Part shown: in pieces, positions 37,879-47,463 of the stretch
Layout: each line of letters opens with the position of its first letter
Numbering within the stretch: position 1 is the first letter of the stretch
NCBI RefSeq assembly: GCF_006965445.1
Contig: NZ_CP041356.1
Coordinates: forward strand, 1,240,001 to 1,304,000
Direction: 5' to 3'
Length of the DNA stretch: 64,000 nt
From: Lactococcus protaetiae
GTDB lineage: Bacteria; Bacillota; Bacilli; Lactobacillales; Streptococcaceae
Translations under genes and position numbers: made by a program
Notes under the pieces: generated by a model
The model's input: the letters and a program-made list of their open reading frames with translations, nothing else
What the model was told of the DNA's origin: nothing
Database searches by the model: none

Positions 37879-38814
37879 ATGTCTGAAAAAACAAATAACT
37901 TATTACACCTTTTCTCAAAACTTTTACGTAATCCCAATGTTTTATTTGCCTTGCGCGCAGATAAAATTTCTAATCAAATGAAAAATCGCGGCAATCGCAA
38001 CGGTGCCCAAGGATTACTTGTCGAGCTATGGAATAAAGACGGTCTTACCAATGCTGAAATCGCTGAACTCCTTGATATAAAACCTTCAAGTGTGACTGCC
38101 CAAGTCAAACAACTTGAAGAAGCCCAAATGGTTGAGCGTCATCAAGATGAAAATGACAAACGTGTCAGTCGCGTTTTCCTAACTGATAAAGGCCGTGCAG
38201 TTAAAGAAGAACGTGCAGAGTTTCATGATGACTTATCAGAAAATATTTTTGGCAGTTTGACAGATGAAGAACAAGTTCAACTCTTAGACTTGATGGAAAA
38301 ACTCGTTGCAAACAATAATCCAAAAGATGAAAAAGACTATCAAAGGATGGCACGGATGTTTGGCGACCCAATGATGGAAAATCTCCAAAACGCCCATGAC
38401 CGTCATGTTTTCGGAAATCATATGCGTCGTGAAATGCAAAATTGGCAACGTGAAATGCAACGTCAAGGACGTGATATGAAACGCGCCAATAATGATATGC
38501 GCCGTGCAATGCGTGATTCAATGCCGTTTGGTGAAGACTGGAAAAATCTTGGCAGAATGATGAAAGATAGTTTCCGTAAAAACTTTGGCGGTAGTGACGA
38601 TGCTGATTTCAATGAACACTGGGAAAACTTTTCAAATGAAATGAAAAACCGATTTGGCGATCGTGAAGGCTGGGATGGTCATGGTTTTGATGATGGTCAT
38701 GGCTATGGAGGTCCAAGAGGCTACTTCGATCGCAAACGCGAAGATTTCCGTAGCCAGCCTGGTTTTGATAAAGATAAAGAACCAAAAGGACCAGAAAACT
38801 GGGATGATTTCTAA
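37879..38814 (+). CDS. MarR family regulator with long Met/Arg/Gly-rich C-terminal tail
   Basis: Residues about 1-150 are a MarR winged helix: LTNAEIAELLDIKPSSVTAQ (recognition helix) and the wing DENDKRVSRVFLTDKGRAVK. Residues 150-311 form a low-complexity tail with QREMQRQGRDMKRANNDMRR, then FGG-, HGFDDGHGYGGP- and PKGPENWDD-type stretches; it is about twice the usual MarR length. AAAGGAGA precedes the ATG at 37879. It heads an operon with a flavodoxin, an SGNH hydrolase and LmrA, so it probably controls drug export and its own gene. The tail may sense a ligand or bind nucleic acid; that part is inference. Confidence 0.88.
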   Translation: MSEKTNNLLHLFSKLLRNPNVLFALRADKISNQMKNRGNRNGAQGLLVELWNKDGLTNAEIAELLDIKPSSVTAQVKQLEEAQMVERHQDENDKRVSRVFLTDKGRAVKEERAEFHDDLSENIFGSLTDEEQVQLLDLMEKLVANNNPKDEKDYQRMARMFGDPMMENLQNAHDRHVFGNHMRREMQNWQREMQRQGRDMKRANNDMRRAMRDSMPFGEDWKNLGRMMKDSFRKNFGGSDDADFNEHWENFSNEMKNRFGDREGWDGHGFDDGHGYGGPRGYFDRKREDFRSQPGFDKDKEPKGPENWDDF

Positions 38815-38894
38815 TATTACCCACTTCTAAAACTTCCAACTAAAAGTAATTTTTACTAAGCTACTTATAATTATCTCTATTAAAAGGAAAAATT

Positions 38895-39383
38895 ATGAAA
38901 ACTCTTATCGCCTATGCAGGAAAAACAGGCAATACAGCGAAATGTGCGAGACAGCTCGCCATTCACTTAAATAATGTCACACTGGTAGACTTAAATGCAG
39001 AGCAAGTGAATCCAGCAGATTTTGAAGCAATTATCATTGCAAGTCCAGTTTATAGTCATAAATTTGAACCATCAGTGAAGAATTTCATCAAAACATATTT
39101 GAGCATTTTACAAGATAAACCATTCGCTGCCTTTGTTACAATGGTGGAGTATGATACTTTCAATAAAGTGATTACAAGAGAAATTCCAGAAGCTTTGCGT
39201 AATAAAGCAATTGCTATCGAAAATTTTGGTGGAGAAGTGAACAATCTATCTCCTTTTGGTTGGCACGATAAACTCATTGCCAAATCAATGGTCAAGCTAG
39301 AAAGTAAAAAGCATCCGATTGAATTTTTAGCTGATGCACCACAAAATTTTAATGAACAACTCAAAAAAGCAAGCTGGACATAA
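38895..39383 (+). CDS. Flavodoxin family protein
   Basis: A 162-residue flavodoxin-fold protein. The FMN phosphate loop is AGKTGNTAKCARQLA (residues 8-22), followed by IIASPVYSHKFEPSVKNFI and VTMVEYDTFNK, resembling the HemG-type flavodoxin branch. AAAAGGAAA precedes the ATG. It lies 80 nt after the MarR gene and is followed 28 nt later by the SGNH hydrolase, so it is part of the lmrA operon. Electron partner unknown. Confidence 0.82.
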   Translation: MKTLIAYAGKTGNTAKCARQLAIHLNNVTLVDLNAEQVNPADFEAIIIASPVYSHKFEPSVKNFIKTYLSILQDKPFAAFVTMVEYDTFNKVITREIPEALRNKAIAIENFGGEVNNLSPFGWHDKLIAKSMVKLESKKHPIEFLADAPQNFNEQLKKASWT

Positions 39384-39411
39384 TCAGCTGCTTTACACCT
39401 GTGGAGAAAAA

Positions 39412-40080
39412 ATGTCAGAAGAAACCAAAGCGTTAACGTTAAACCCTCAACTTGAAGCCTTTCAAAATAATTTACTTAAAAAATATGATAAGGAAAATCA
39501 AAACATTCCCAAAGGGCAAATCCTTTTTGTCGGAAGTTCACTTATGGAGATTTTTCCAATTGAGCAGTGGCAAGCAGAAGGCAAAGTCAAATTTAGCAAG
39601 CACATCTACAATCGTGCTGTTCGAGCTACAACCACTCATTTTTTACTTGAACATATCAATACTCAGATTTTTGATCTTGCACCGAGTAAAATTTTTATCA
39701 ATATCGGTACAAATGATATTGGATTTCAAGTTCCAGAAAACGAATTTCTCTCAAATTATGACAAAATTCTTCGCCAGATAAAAGAAAAGCTCCCTCTTTG
39801 TGAAGTTTATGTTATGCGCTACTATCCGATTAATAACGTAGCGTTTGGAAATGATATGGACGAGAAAACTCTATTTGAAACACGGAGTAATGAAGCGTTT
39901 CAAGATGCAAGCGATAAAATCGCAAAACTTGCTGGGAAGTACAATTTTCATTTTATTGATGCAAATGAAGATTTAGCTGACCAATCAGGTAATTTAAAAA
40001 AAGAACTGACCTTTGATGGCGCCCATATGCTGCCAAATGGCTATGAGATTGTCCTCAATAATCTCAAAAAATATTTGTGA
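39412..40080 (+). CDS. SGNH/GDSL hydrolase family protein
   Basis: A 222-residue SGNH esterase/lipase-fold protein. The blocks are FVGSSLMEIFP (catalytic Ser, residue about 40), NRAVRATTTHFLLEH, INIGTNDIGF (Asn) and FDGAHMLPNGYEI (Asp and His). No signal peptide, so cytoplasmic. GGAG lies 6 nt before the ATG at 39412; the longer frame overlapping the flavodoxin gene is not needed. Together with LmrA it may modify or deacylate exported or toxic compounds, but the substrate is unknown. Confidence 0.85.
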   Translation: MSEETKALTLNPQLEAFQNNLLKKYDKENQNIPKGQILFVGSSLMEIFPIEQWQAEGKVKFSKHIYNRAVRATTTHFLLEHINTQIFDLAPSKIFINIGTNDIGFQVPENEFLSNYDKILRQIKEKLPLCEVYVMRYYPINNVAFGNDMDEKTLFETRSNEAFQDASDKIAKLAGKYNFHFIDANEDLADQSGNLKKELTFDGAHMLPNGYEIVLNNLKKYL

Positions 40081-40095
40081 AAGAAGAAGAAAATA

Positions 40096-41877
40096 ATGGA
40101 ACGTCCAGGAAGCGCGGCAACACGTCAACTTGAAAAAGGAAAAAAACGTGTCGATAAGACATCATTAAAAAATTTTATAAAATTAGTCCGTAATGCAAAA
40201 CCAAGATATCTATTCTTTATTCTTGGTATTGCTGCTGGAATTGTCGGTACACTTATCCAGCTACAAGTGCCAAAAATGGTAACTCCACTCGTCAATAGCT
40301 TTTCAAAAGGGGTTGATGCAGGGCAAGTCGCTCTTGTGATTATTCTCTATATTTTAGCAGCATTAATGTCTGCTGGAGCAGCAATTGTACTGGGTATCTT
40401 CGGAGAATCAGTTGTGAAAAATCTTCGTACTCGTGTATGGGATAAAATGATTCATCTCCCTGTTAAATATTATGATGAAGTCAAAACAGGTGAGATGTCC
40501 TCACGACTCGCTAATGACACAACACAAGTAAAACAGCTTATCGCCAATAGTATTCCAAATGCTTTGACACAAATCTTGCTCTTAATTGGTTCAATTGTCT
40601 TTATGATTCAAATGCAATGGCGATTGACACTTGCAATGGTTATTGCTGTACCTGTGGTCATGATTGTAATGTTTCCCATTATGATGTTTGGACAAAAAAT
40701 TGGTCATGCGAGACAAGATAGTTTGGCGGATTTTCAGGGGATTGCAAATGAAAGTTTGGCTGAAATCCGTTTAGTAAAAAGTTCAAATGCTGAAGGACAA
40801 GCGTCAAAGCGTGCAGAGAAAAATGTTAATGCACTTTATAAAGTAGGAGTACGAGAAGCAGTTTTTGATGGATTAATGTCACCAGTTATGATGTTGATGA
40901 TGATGTTAATGATCTTTGGACTTCTTGCCTATGGAATATATCTTATCAGTACAGGGGTGATGTCACTTGGAGTGTTACTCGGCATGATGATGTATCTGAT
41001 GAATCTGATTGGAGCCGTTCCTACAGTTGCCCAATTTTTTACTGAACTTGCAAAGGCTTCAGGTTCAACAGCTCGCCTAACAGAGATTCTTGCTGAAAAT
41101 CAAGAAGTACTTCATCGTGGTAACGAAGTCAATTTAGAAGGTAAAACACTCAACTTTAACAATGTTAACTTCAGCTACGATGGTGAAGAAAAAATTCTAA
41201 CAAATATTAGTTTTGAAGCAAAACCAAACACCATTGTTGCCTTTGCTGGTCCTTCTGGTGGAGGGAAATCAACCCTCTTTGCACTTCTTGAACGTTTTTA
41301 TCAACCTACATCAGGAAAAATTGCTATTGCAGGTCAAGACATTTCTGATATTTCACTCTCAAGTTGGCGTAGCCAAATTGGTTTTGTATCACAAGATAGC
41401 GCCATTATGGCAGGAACTATCCGTGAAAACTTGACTTATGGTCTTGAGGGTGAATTTACAGATGAAGAACTTTGGAAAGTGCTAGAACTTGCCTTCGCGC
41501 GTGGTTTCGTTGAAGCTATGCCAGAGCAGCTTGATACTCAAGTTGGAGAGCGTGGTGTGAAAATTTCTGGTGGGCAACGTCAGAGGATTGCCATTGCGCG
41601 TGCTTTTCTTAGAAATCCTAAAATTTTGATGCTTGATGAAGCTACTGCAAGCTTGGACTCAGAATCTGAAGCAATGGTGCAACGTGCACTGGATAGTTTG
41701 ATGAAAGGTCGTACAACACTCGTTATCGCCCATAGACTTTCAACGATTGTGGATGCAGACAATATCTACTTTATTGAAAAAGGAGAAGTGACAGGTTCAG
41801 GAAAACACTCCGAGCTTGTTGAAAGTCATCCGCTTTATGCAAAATATGTCTCTGAACAACTCACCGTTGGAGAATGA
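40096..41877 (+). CDS. lmrA: Multidrug ABC exporter LmrA
   Basis: Homodimeric half-transporter (593 residues) exporting amphiphilic drugs and lipids. Long stretches agree with L. lactis LmrA as I remember it: KPRYLFFILGIAAG, GESVVKNLRTRVWDKMIHLP, SRLANDTTQVKQLIANSIP, LAYGIYLISTGVMSLG. ATPase: Walker A AGPSGGGKST, Q-loop GFVSQDSAIMAGTIRENLTY, signature KISGGQRQRIAIARA, Walker B ILMLDEATASLD. The start at 40096 follows an AAGAAGAAG site, 15 nt after the SGNH gene. The MarR gene at the operon head is a likely repressor. A strong terminator follows. Confidence 0.95.
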   Translation: MERPGSAATRQLEKGKKRVDKTSLKNFIKLVRNAKPRYLFFILGIAAGIVGTLIQLQVPKMVTPLVNSFSKGVDAGQVALVIILYILAALMSAGAAIVLGIFGESVVKNLRTRVWDKMIHLPVKYYDEVKTGEMSSRLANDTTQVKQLIANSIPNALTQILLLIGSIVFMIQMQWRLTLAMVIAVPVVMIVMFPIMMFGQKIGHARQDSLADFQGIANESLAEIRLVKSSNAEGQASKRAEKNVNALYKVGVREAVFDGLMSPVMMLMMMLMIFGLLAYGIYLISTGVMSLGVLLGMMMYLMNLIGAVPTVAQFFTELAKASGSTARLTEILAENQEVLHRGNEVNLEGKTLNFNNVNFSYDGEEKILTNISFEAKPNTIVAFAGPSGGGKSTLFALLERFYQPTSGKIAIAGQDISDISLSSWRSQIGFVSQDSAIMAGTIRENLTYGLEGEFTDEELWKVLELAFARGFVEAMPEQLDTQVGERGVKISGGQRQRIAIARAFLRNPKILMLDEATASLDSESEAMVQRALDSLMKGRTTLVIAHRLSTIVDADNIYFIEKGEVTGSGKHSELVESHPLYAKYVSEQLTVGE

Positions 41878-41884
41878 AACTAAA

Positions 41885-41915
41885 AAACATATGGAGATTC
41901 TCCATATGTTTTTTT
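41885..41915 (+). terminator. lmrA terminator
   Basis: AAACATATGGAGA pairs with TCTCCATATGTTT, followed by a T run. Confidence 0.92.
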
Positions 41916-42026
41916 ATTTGAGATTAAAAAGAACGAGAAAACTTGTCAAAAAATAGGAAATAGGTTTACCAGCTTCTCTTTTTTTGTTAAAATAATAAGA
42001 ATACGATAATAAAATTGGAGAACGAT

Positions 42027-42863
42027 ATGTCTTGGTTAATTCGAATGGTGAAAGGTGTGATAATTGCTTTAGGCTTTATTTTACCAGGAGTTTCTGGTGG
42101 GGTTTTAGCAGCAATATTGGGAATATATGAAAGGTTACTCTCATTTTTAGCTCATATTCGGCGCGATTTTATGAGAAATTTTCTTTTTTTTCTACCTGTT
42201 GGTATTGGAGGAATTCTTGGAATAGGGCTTCTGTCTGCACCATTAGAGTGGCTTTTGGTACATTATAAAGTCATTGTCCTCTGGACATTTGCAGGAGCAA
42301 TCATAGGCTCTTTACCTGCTTTATGGAAGGAGTCTGAAAGCAAGGAAAAGCGAGATAAAGTGGACTGGACTTGGTTACTTGGAACTTTTGTTGTGAGTGG
42401 TGTTTTACTTTATGCTTTACCATATATTTTGGGCAATTTGCCCGCTAACTTTTTAACATTTATTTTGGCTGGTGTTTTGATTGCATTGGGTGTTTTAGTA
42501 CCAGGACTTTCACCATCTAATTTGTTATTGATTTTAGGACTTTATACACCGATGTTGACTGGATTTAAATCTTTTGATTTGATGGTTTTTCTTCCGATTG
42601 CAATAGGAGGGATTCTGGCAATTTTGCTTCTCTCAAAGGGGATGGAACACTTATTAGAAATCGCACATTCTAGAGTTTATCATTTTATTATTGGGATTGT
42701 TGCTGCTTCAACGCTGCTTATTTTGATTCCAAATGTGAAAGTTGAAGAATCAATTTCGTACTTGGGAGCGACACCTGTGACATTCATATTTGTAATTATT
42801 GGTTCTATAGTCGGCGTTCTTCTTGGACTTTGGATGTCAGGATTGGAAGAAAAATATAAATAA
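42027..42863 (+). CDS. DUF368 family membrane protein (undecaprenyl-phosphate flippase-like)
   Basis: A polytopic membrane protein of 278 residues. Two inverted, homologous motifs mark the family: GFILPGVSGGVLAAILGIYERLL near residue 14 and GVLVPGLSPSNLLLILGLYTPML near residue 160. DUF368 members (PopT type) have been shown to return undecaprenyl phosphate across the membrane for wall synthesis. GGAG 7 nt before ATG 42027 fixes the start. Monocistronic between two terminators, about nine helices. Confidence 0.88.
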   Translation: MSWLIRMVKGVIIALGFILPGVSGGVLAAILGIYERLLSFLAHIRRDFMRNFLFFLPVGIGGILGIGLLSAPLEWLLVHYKVIVLWTFAGAIIGSLPALWKESESKEKRDKVDWTWLLGTFVVSGVLLYALPYILGNLPANFLTFILAGVLIALGVLVPGLSPSNLLLILGLYTPMLTGFKSFDLMVFLPIAIGGILAILLLSKGMEHLLEIAHSRVYHFIIGIVAASTLLILIPNVKVEESISYLGATPVTFIFVIIGSIVGVLLGLWMSGLEEKYK

Positions 42864-42865
42864 TA

Positions 42866-42897
42866 AAAAGCCTCTATCTGCAGATAGAGGTTTTTTT
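42866..42897. terminator. Bidirectional terminator
   Basis: AAAAAGCCTCTATCTG and CAGATAGAGGTTTTTTT form a strong stem with A/T tails on both sides; it can serve the DUF368 gene and the convergent ABC gene. Confidence 0.9.
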
Positions 42898-42920
42898 ACT
42901 GTTATGATAAAGTTGATTTT

Positions 42921-44915
42921 TTATTCAGTAGCGAGTGCTTCTATGGTATTAAGTCTTGCGGCACGACCTGATGGGGCAAGACTTGCAACTAGTGCAATAA
43001 CTACTGCAATAATCACTGTTGCGATGATATGATAAGGCGTGATAGCAACAATGTTTCCTCCAACAAGTGAGTGAAGGGCTGCATTAATCACTGATTGACC
43101 GATAAAGGCGAGGGCGATAGCGAGTATAGCAGAAGATAGACCGAGGATAAGACTTTCTGCTGTGAACAAGCGAGAAATATCTTTTTTACGTCCACCCATT
43201 GCACGAATGATCCCGATTTCTTTTGTACGTTCTGCAACTGACATATAGGTTATGACAACAATCATGAAGATTGAAACAACGAGTGAGATACCAGCGACAG
43301 AAGCAAGAACTGTAGTGACGATGCCTGTGATGTTGTTAATAGTATCAAGGATTGACCCTACACCATTTGTAGCAAAGACTTTTTTACCATCTGACTTGAT
43401 GTTTTCGATGTCTTTTGTTACTTGCTTAACATTTTTACTGTTGTTAGCAGTGATGACAGCGAAGAATGGGTCAGTTGAGTAATTATTTGCTTCAAAGAGC
43501 GATTTCATTGTGTCACTGGACATTGCTGCACCCATACCAGGGACACTTTGCATAATTCCTGAGATTTTCAAGTTTTGTGTGACTTGTTTTGGTCCCGTGC
43601 TTGTTGTCAGTGTGAATGTTGCGTCAACTGTTTTGCCAATCATGGATTTCCAGTCTTTGTTTTCAAAGGCTTTTTGGTCAAGAGAACGAACATCGGATTC
43701 TTGAAGGACAATTTCATTTTTGCTTGGTTTTTTACCTGCATCTAGGCTGGATTCTTGGAAAAGTGCAGTCCAGCTTTGAATTTGAGAAATGTGTCCGCTA
43801 TTTTCTCCGAGTTTTACAGTGGTTGGTGTTCCGATGACATACATGGATTGAATATCTTTAACGTTATCAATGGCTTTAAGTTGGCTCATGGTTGAGCTTG
43901 TTAGTTTGAAGTCATCTGCATTTTGTGCCATGTTTTGGTTGGCATTTGACCACGCTTCTTGATTATTTTTGGTTGTATTATTTGGTCCACGTTTAACGAC
44001 CGCTACAACGTTTGGATTGGCGATAGAGGTGACTTGGTCGTTCATGTATTTTGTTCCACCATTTCCTAAACCGAGGAAGAAGATGACGGAGAAAAGACCG
44101 ATAGCTGTCCCAATTGCGATGAGGAGGTTGATTTTCCATGCATTTGTAAAATGTTTAAAGGCGGTTTTAAATGTGTCTCCAAAAGAGAGCGCCTTTGAAT
44201 TTACTCGGGTGTGAGGTTCGGCTGGATAGGGTGCTTTGAGTCGCTCATCTCCAGTAATCACACCATCTGCCAAATGAATAATACGTGTGCCATAGTCTGC
44301 AACTTCTTGCGAGTGAGTAACGACGATTACTGTTTTGCCAGATTGAGCGATATCACGAAGAATGGCGAGGACTTCTTTAGTATTTTGTGAATCAAGCGCA
44401 CCTGTTGGTTCATCTGCAAGGATAATTTCAGGGTCAGAAGCAAGGGCACGAGCGATCGCTACACGTTGTTTTTGTCCGCCAGAGAGTTGAGCAGGTTTTT
44501 TCTTACGATGTTCGTATAGCCCAACTTGTTTGGTGAGTTCAATCGCACGCGCATGACGTTCTTTTTCTGATAAGGCGGTCATTTTGAGGCTGACAAGGAT
44601 GTTGTCAAGAACGCTGAGATAGCTCACGAGGTTGAAAGATTGGAAGATAAAGCCAATGGTATCCCTACGATATGCGTCCATGTCTTTTTCTTTTTTGGTT
44701 TTTTGAGCAATGCCATCAACGAGCACGTCACCTTCGTATTTACGGTCAAGTCCACCGATGATGTTCATCAGAGTGGATTTACCTCCTCCAGATTCTCCGA
44801 GTAAGCTGACGAAATCACCACGTTCAAATTCGAGGTTGATTCCTTTCAGGACGGGAAACTCATCTTTTCCAAGAAAATAAGATTTCTTGATATTTTTTAG
44901 TTCCAAGACGGGCAT
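42921..44915 (-). CDS. MacB-like ABC transporter, ATPase fused to FtsX permease
   Basis: A 664-residue fusion. Residues 1-225 are an ATPase (Walker [15 protein letters not shown], signature [14 protein letters not shown], Walker [12 protein letters not shown]). A helix near 270 is followed by a large extracellular MacB-type domain (about 290-530) and three C-terminal FtsX helices ([51 protein letters not shown]) with the [13 protein letters not shown] coupling motif. Such mechanotransmission exporters move peptides or antibiotics, or work with two-component systems. No sensor genes adjoin it, so the cargo is unknown. A weak AAAGAGAAA site precedes the start. Confidence 0.92.
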   Translation of the reverse strand: MPVLELKNIKKSYFLGKDEFPVLKGINLEFERGDFVSLLGESGGGKSTLMNIIGGLDRKYEGDVLVDGIAQKTKKEKDMDAYRRDTIGFIFQSFNLVSYLSVLDNILVSLKMTALSEKERHARAIELTKQVGLYEHRKKKPAQLSGGQKQRVAIARALASDPEIILADEPTGALDSQNTKEVLAILRDIAQSGKTVIVVTHSQEVADYGTRIIHLADGVITGDERLKAPYPAEPHTRVNSKALSFGDTFKTAFKHFTNAWKINLLIAIGTAIGLFSVIFFLGLGNGGTKYMNDQVTSIANPNVVAVVKRGPNNTTKNNQEAWSNANQNMAQNADDFKLTSSTMSQLKAIDNVKDIQSMYVIGTPTTVKLGENSGHISQIQSWTALFQESSLDAGKKPSKNEIVLQESDVRSLDQKAFENKDWKSMIGKTVDATFTLTTSTGPKQVTQNLKISGIMQSVPGMGAAMSSDTMKSLFEANNYSTDPFFAVITANNSKNVKQVTKDIENIKSDGKKVFATNGVGSILDTINNITGIVTTVLASVAGISLVVSIFMIVVITYMSVAERTKEIGIIRAMGGRKKDISRLFTAESLILGLSSAILAIALAFIGQSVINAALHSLVGGNIVAITPYHIIATVIIAVVIALVASLAPSGRAARLNTIEALATE

Positions 44916-44968
44916 AAATAATTTCTCTTTTCTAAATAGGTTGTTAAGGTGGATTGACTCGTCAACCC

Positions 44969-45149
44969 TGAAGTCAAGACTTATTCAGTGGGAGTTTCGT
45001 AAAACATTTGTCCATTTTCTCTAGCCGCTGAAGCGACTGATAAAAGGGCAACTCGCCACTGAATTTAGTCGGACGAAATTCAAAGCTTAGTGCTGCTTTA
45101 TCTCCGACCTAAGAGGTCGGAGTATTAGCACGCACTTGCTTCAATAAAA
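44969..45149 (+). repeat. Type I mosaic palindromic element
   Basis: TGAAGTCAAGACTT, the ATTCAGTGG hairpin holding a nested CATTTGTCC and CGCTGAAGCG insert, TCCGACCTAAGAGGTCGGA, then GCACGCACTTGCTTCAATAA. Lies upstream of the MacB-like gene. Confidence 0.85.
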
Positions 45150-45189
45150 TTATACTACTTTTTAATTGTACCTTAAATTTCATAAATAA

Positions 45190-45211
45190 AAATAAGACCT
45201 AAGTCTTATTT
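45190..45211 (-). terminator. Terminator of the zinc-ribbon gene
   Basis: AAATAAGAC, 4-nt loop, GTCTTATTT just downstream (minus strand) of the zinc-ribbon gene. Confidence 0.75.
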
Positions 45212-45229
45212 TGAAAATTATTTTCAAGA

Positions 45230-45448
45230 TTATCCGTTGAACAAAAAGTCTAAAATGTTCATGCCTGTACTGGTTTGAGCTTTGTAAAGTTCGGTGTAAC
45301 CACACTGTGAACAGGAGATGGTAATGTATTTTTTGTTTTGGACGTTAAATAGTTTTGAAAAATCGCCACCTGTTGCTTGTAATTGGTCTTGTTCAAAGTT
45401 GTGATTGCCGCATTTGATGCAGACGTATTGTTGTTGATAGCCGTTCAT
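45230..45448 (-). CDS. Small zinc-ribbon protein
   Basis: A 72-residue protein with two CxxC knuckles (CIKCGNHNF at residues 10-18 and CSQCGYTELYK near 46-56), typical of zinc-ribbon nucleic-acid-binding proteins. The start is certain because a perfect AAGGAGG lies 7 nt upstream. Single-gene unit with its own terminator; function unknown. Confidence 0.85.
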   Translation of the reverse strand: MNGYQQQYVCIKCGNHNFEQDQLQATGGDFSKLFNVQNKKYITISCSQCGYTELYKAQTSTGMNILDFLFNG

Positions 45449-45588
45449 GATTGTTCCTCCTTATACTCGTTTCATTTCATGGTCTTTTGTCGAAAGAGCA
45501 TGCGATGAACTGCAGATATACTGCTTTGCGCTAGTGCAAGAAATGATTTGCGTTTCTTGACAACTTGACTTTTAAGTTGAATGTTTAA

Positions 45589-45936
45589 CTTAGCAGCACT
45601 AAGCTCCGCTTTCGTTCTACTGCCCTAAGGTCTTAGCGCTTTAGCGCTTGCGATTTGAGCTTGTTGCTTTAGCAACTTAGCGAAATCGACAGCGGAGCAA
45701 AGCGAGATAGACTTCAGGGGCAAGACCACTTCGCCTTGCGACTTTAGTCGCTTGCGATTTGAACTTGCCACTTTAGTGGCTTAGTGAAATCGATAGCGTA
45801 GCAAAGTGGAGATAGAGCGAATGGATAACGAAGCTTCGCTACGGTGTGACCTCATATCTTTGATGTGAGGTTGTGCCCTAACATTGGTGAGGGAGAAAGA
45901 ATCCCCACCAATGAAGTAATCACTTCAAAGGTCAAG
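45589..45936 (-). repeat. Type II mosaic palindromic element (reverse)
   Basis: Reversed type II: TTTAACTTAGCA at one end, the ATTGGTGAGGG hairpin and AAGTAATCACTTCAA at the other. Confidence 0.72.
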
Positions 45937-46465
45937 CAGTATTTAAGATATGAGTTCGAGTGCTTAGAAACGATTGTTATTCGTTTTTGTGGATGTCGAG
46001 CTCTATTACAAGATGTTTGGAGTGCTCTTTATACTATGTATGATTGTTTAATTTATAAGATTATCTTCCGCTATAATGTGATAGATTCACAAGAGCGAGT
46101 TAGATGTTTAACTACTTTAAGGTCTTATAAGTTGTGAATAAGTGCTAGTCTAATGTCTCCAAAATCAGTTAGTAATTTTATTATAGCGCAAATGATGAAT
46201 ATTTTTTAATCATTTGGCAGAGGTTCTTGTAAACGTTTTAATTTATTTTACAATTCTAAGTTCTTTTTGTCAATAATAATTTACTGACAGATGTTTGGAC
46301 TGAGTTTACTTCTAAATCTGCTAAATACAGAAGATTCCAATGCAAAAAGATTTGAGAATGGATAACGGAGTGAGAGGAAGATAAAACAAGTGAACTTCTG
46401 ATGTAAGATGGACTTTAGCTCCTAATGGAATAGTTGGAAGTGAAAAGGTATCATATTTTGAGCTA

Positions 46466-46690
46466 TTTTTTTGATAGAATTGAGTTCGCAACACCAGAAG
46501 CTATGAGAAAAGACAAAATGAGACCTGCTCTACGAGCAGAACCACATTTTCTATCTACGTGCTTTCAGTACTTCGCTGTCCGTTTGCTTAGCTGCTAAAG
46601 CAGCAAGAGAAAAAGGCAAAGCACAAAGAGTCAAATGGCATTTCTCTACGCTTCTTGATGGTGTTGCTCGTATCTTGGTATAATTGAATG
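46466..46690 (+). repeat. Second repeat family, copy 2
   Basis: TTTTTTTGATAGAATTGAGT, CTCTACGAGCAGAACC and TTGATGGTGTTGCTCG follow the order of 6625-6770, interrupted by a GCTGTCCGTTTGCTTAGCTG mosaic module. Confidence 0.5.
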
Positions 46691-46811
46691 TGTATGATTA
46701 GAAATGAATAAAAAATAACCTGTTCTTAGTGTTTCTATTTTTCATCATTTCTTGCTAATCGTACTTACATCTTGTTATAATATTTTTATATAAAAGAAAG
46801 TGAGCAAGTCA

Positions 46812-47294
46812 ATGGTGTATAAAGTTAATTTTAAAGAGGTGGAAACGATTGGTTTTGAAAATTCACCTGTAGCAGAGGCTTTAGCGGGTTTACGTGCGAA
46901 TGAGGCACGTTATTTTTGGAATAAATATAAGTTTGAATATGTCACATATCCTGCAAACGAAAAGCCTGAGTTGGTTGAGTTGATGACAAAAATCTTGAAG
47001 GAAGAACGTGATTTGGTTTTTTCTGCAAAATTGCTTGAGGTGGCTGTTTATGAGGATGAACAGGTGTTTTGGCCAGAGTTTTACTATGAGGATGGGATGG
47101 TACTGAACTTGCTTTATGAAAAAGTACCAGCGGTTGAAGGGAAAAAACCTAAACGTGCGGTTGGAATCAAGCTGTCAGTAGGGATGGAAGTTCCGTCAGA
47201 ACTTGAAGGGAAATTCAAATTTGCACGTCAACGCTCAAAGCTTGCTGGAGAAGTGCGAGGGTCATTTTTTACTGTGAAACAAGAGTGGCTATGA
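46812..47294 (+). CDS. Conserved hypothetical cytoplasmic protein
   Basis: I do not recognise this 160-residue protein. It is acidic in the middle and basic near the end, has no signal or membrane segment, and ends with KFKFARQRSKLAGEVRGSFFTVKQEWL. Codon use and the extended -10 box TGTTATAAT (TATAAT 46776-46781) with a short leader argue that it is real. ATG 46812 is chosen; an in-frame GTG at 46800 is an alternative. Gly-Ile-Lys-Leu-Ser-Val is partly written by a CTGTCAG motif. Confidence 0.75.
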   Translation: MVYKVNFKEVETIGFENSPVAEALAGLRANEARYFWNKYKFEYVTYPANEKPELVELMTKILKEERDLVFSAKLLEVAVYEDEQVFWPEFYYEDGMVLNLLYEKVPAVEGKKPKRAVGIKLSVGMEVPSELEGKFKFARQRSKLAGEVRGSFFTVKQEWL

Positions 47295-47463
47295 TTTGAT
47301 TTATACTAGTTCATCTTTAATTCTACCCAGTGCGATTACAACTAGCAGGCTGTGTATTGACAGCGTAGAACTTTTAAGCGGTGCGAAAAGTCTGTCAGTG
47401 TGCTGACAGCTTTTTTGTCAGCATATTTTACTTTCTGTCAGTAAATTTTTTTGATGGAATGGA

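Larger units (their letters stand above)
45449..46770. repeat. Repeat-rich region between the zinc-ribbon gene and the 46.8-kb gene
   Basis: Holds mosaic modules, a reversed type II element (45589-45936: TTTAACTTAGCAG... to ...AAGTAATCACTTCAA), about 350 nt of plain A/T-rich DNA with a cre-like TTGTAAACGTTTTAA (46228-46242), and the second repeat family at 46466-46690. A 90-codon open frame at 45865 begins inside the repeat and has no ribosome-binding site, so I do not call it a gene. Confidence 0.7.

Noticed and set aside
45865-46137. Open frame of 90 codons between repeats
   Set aside because: It starts inside a type II element, has no ribosome-binding site, and its residues look like translated A/T-rich non-coding DNA.
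46228-46242. cre site TTGTAAACGTTTTAA
   Set aside because: Lies about 570 nt from the next start in non-coding DNA and lacks the second half of the consensus; likely chance.
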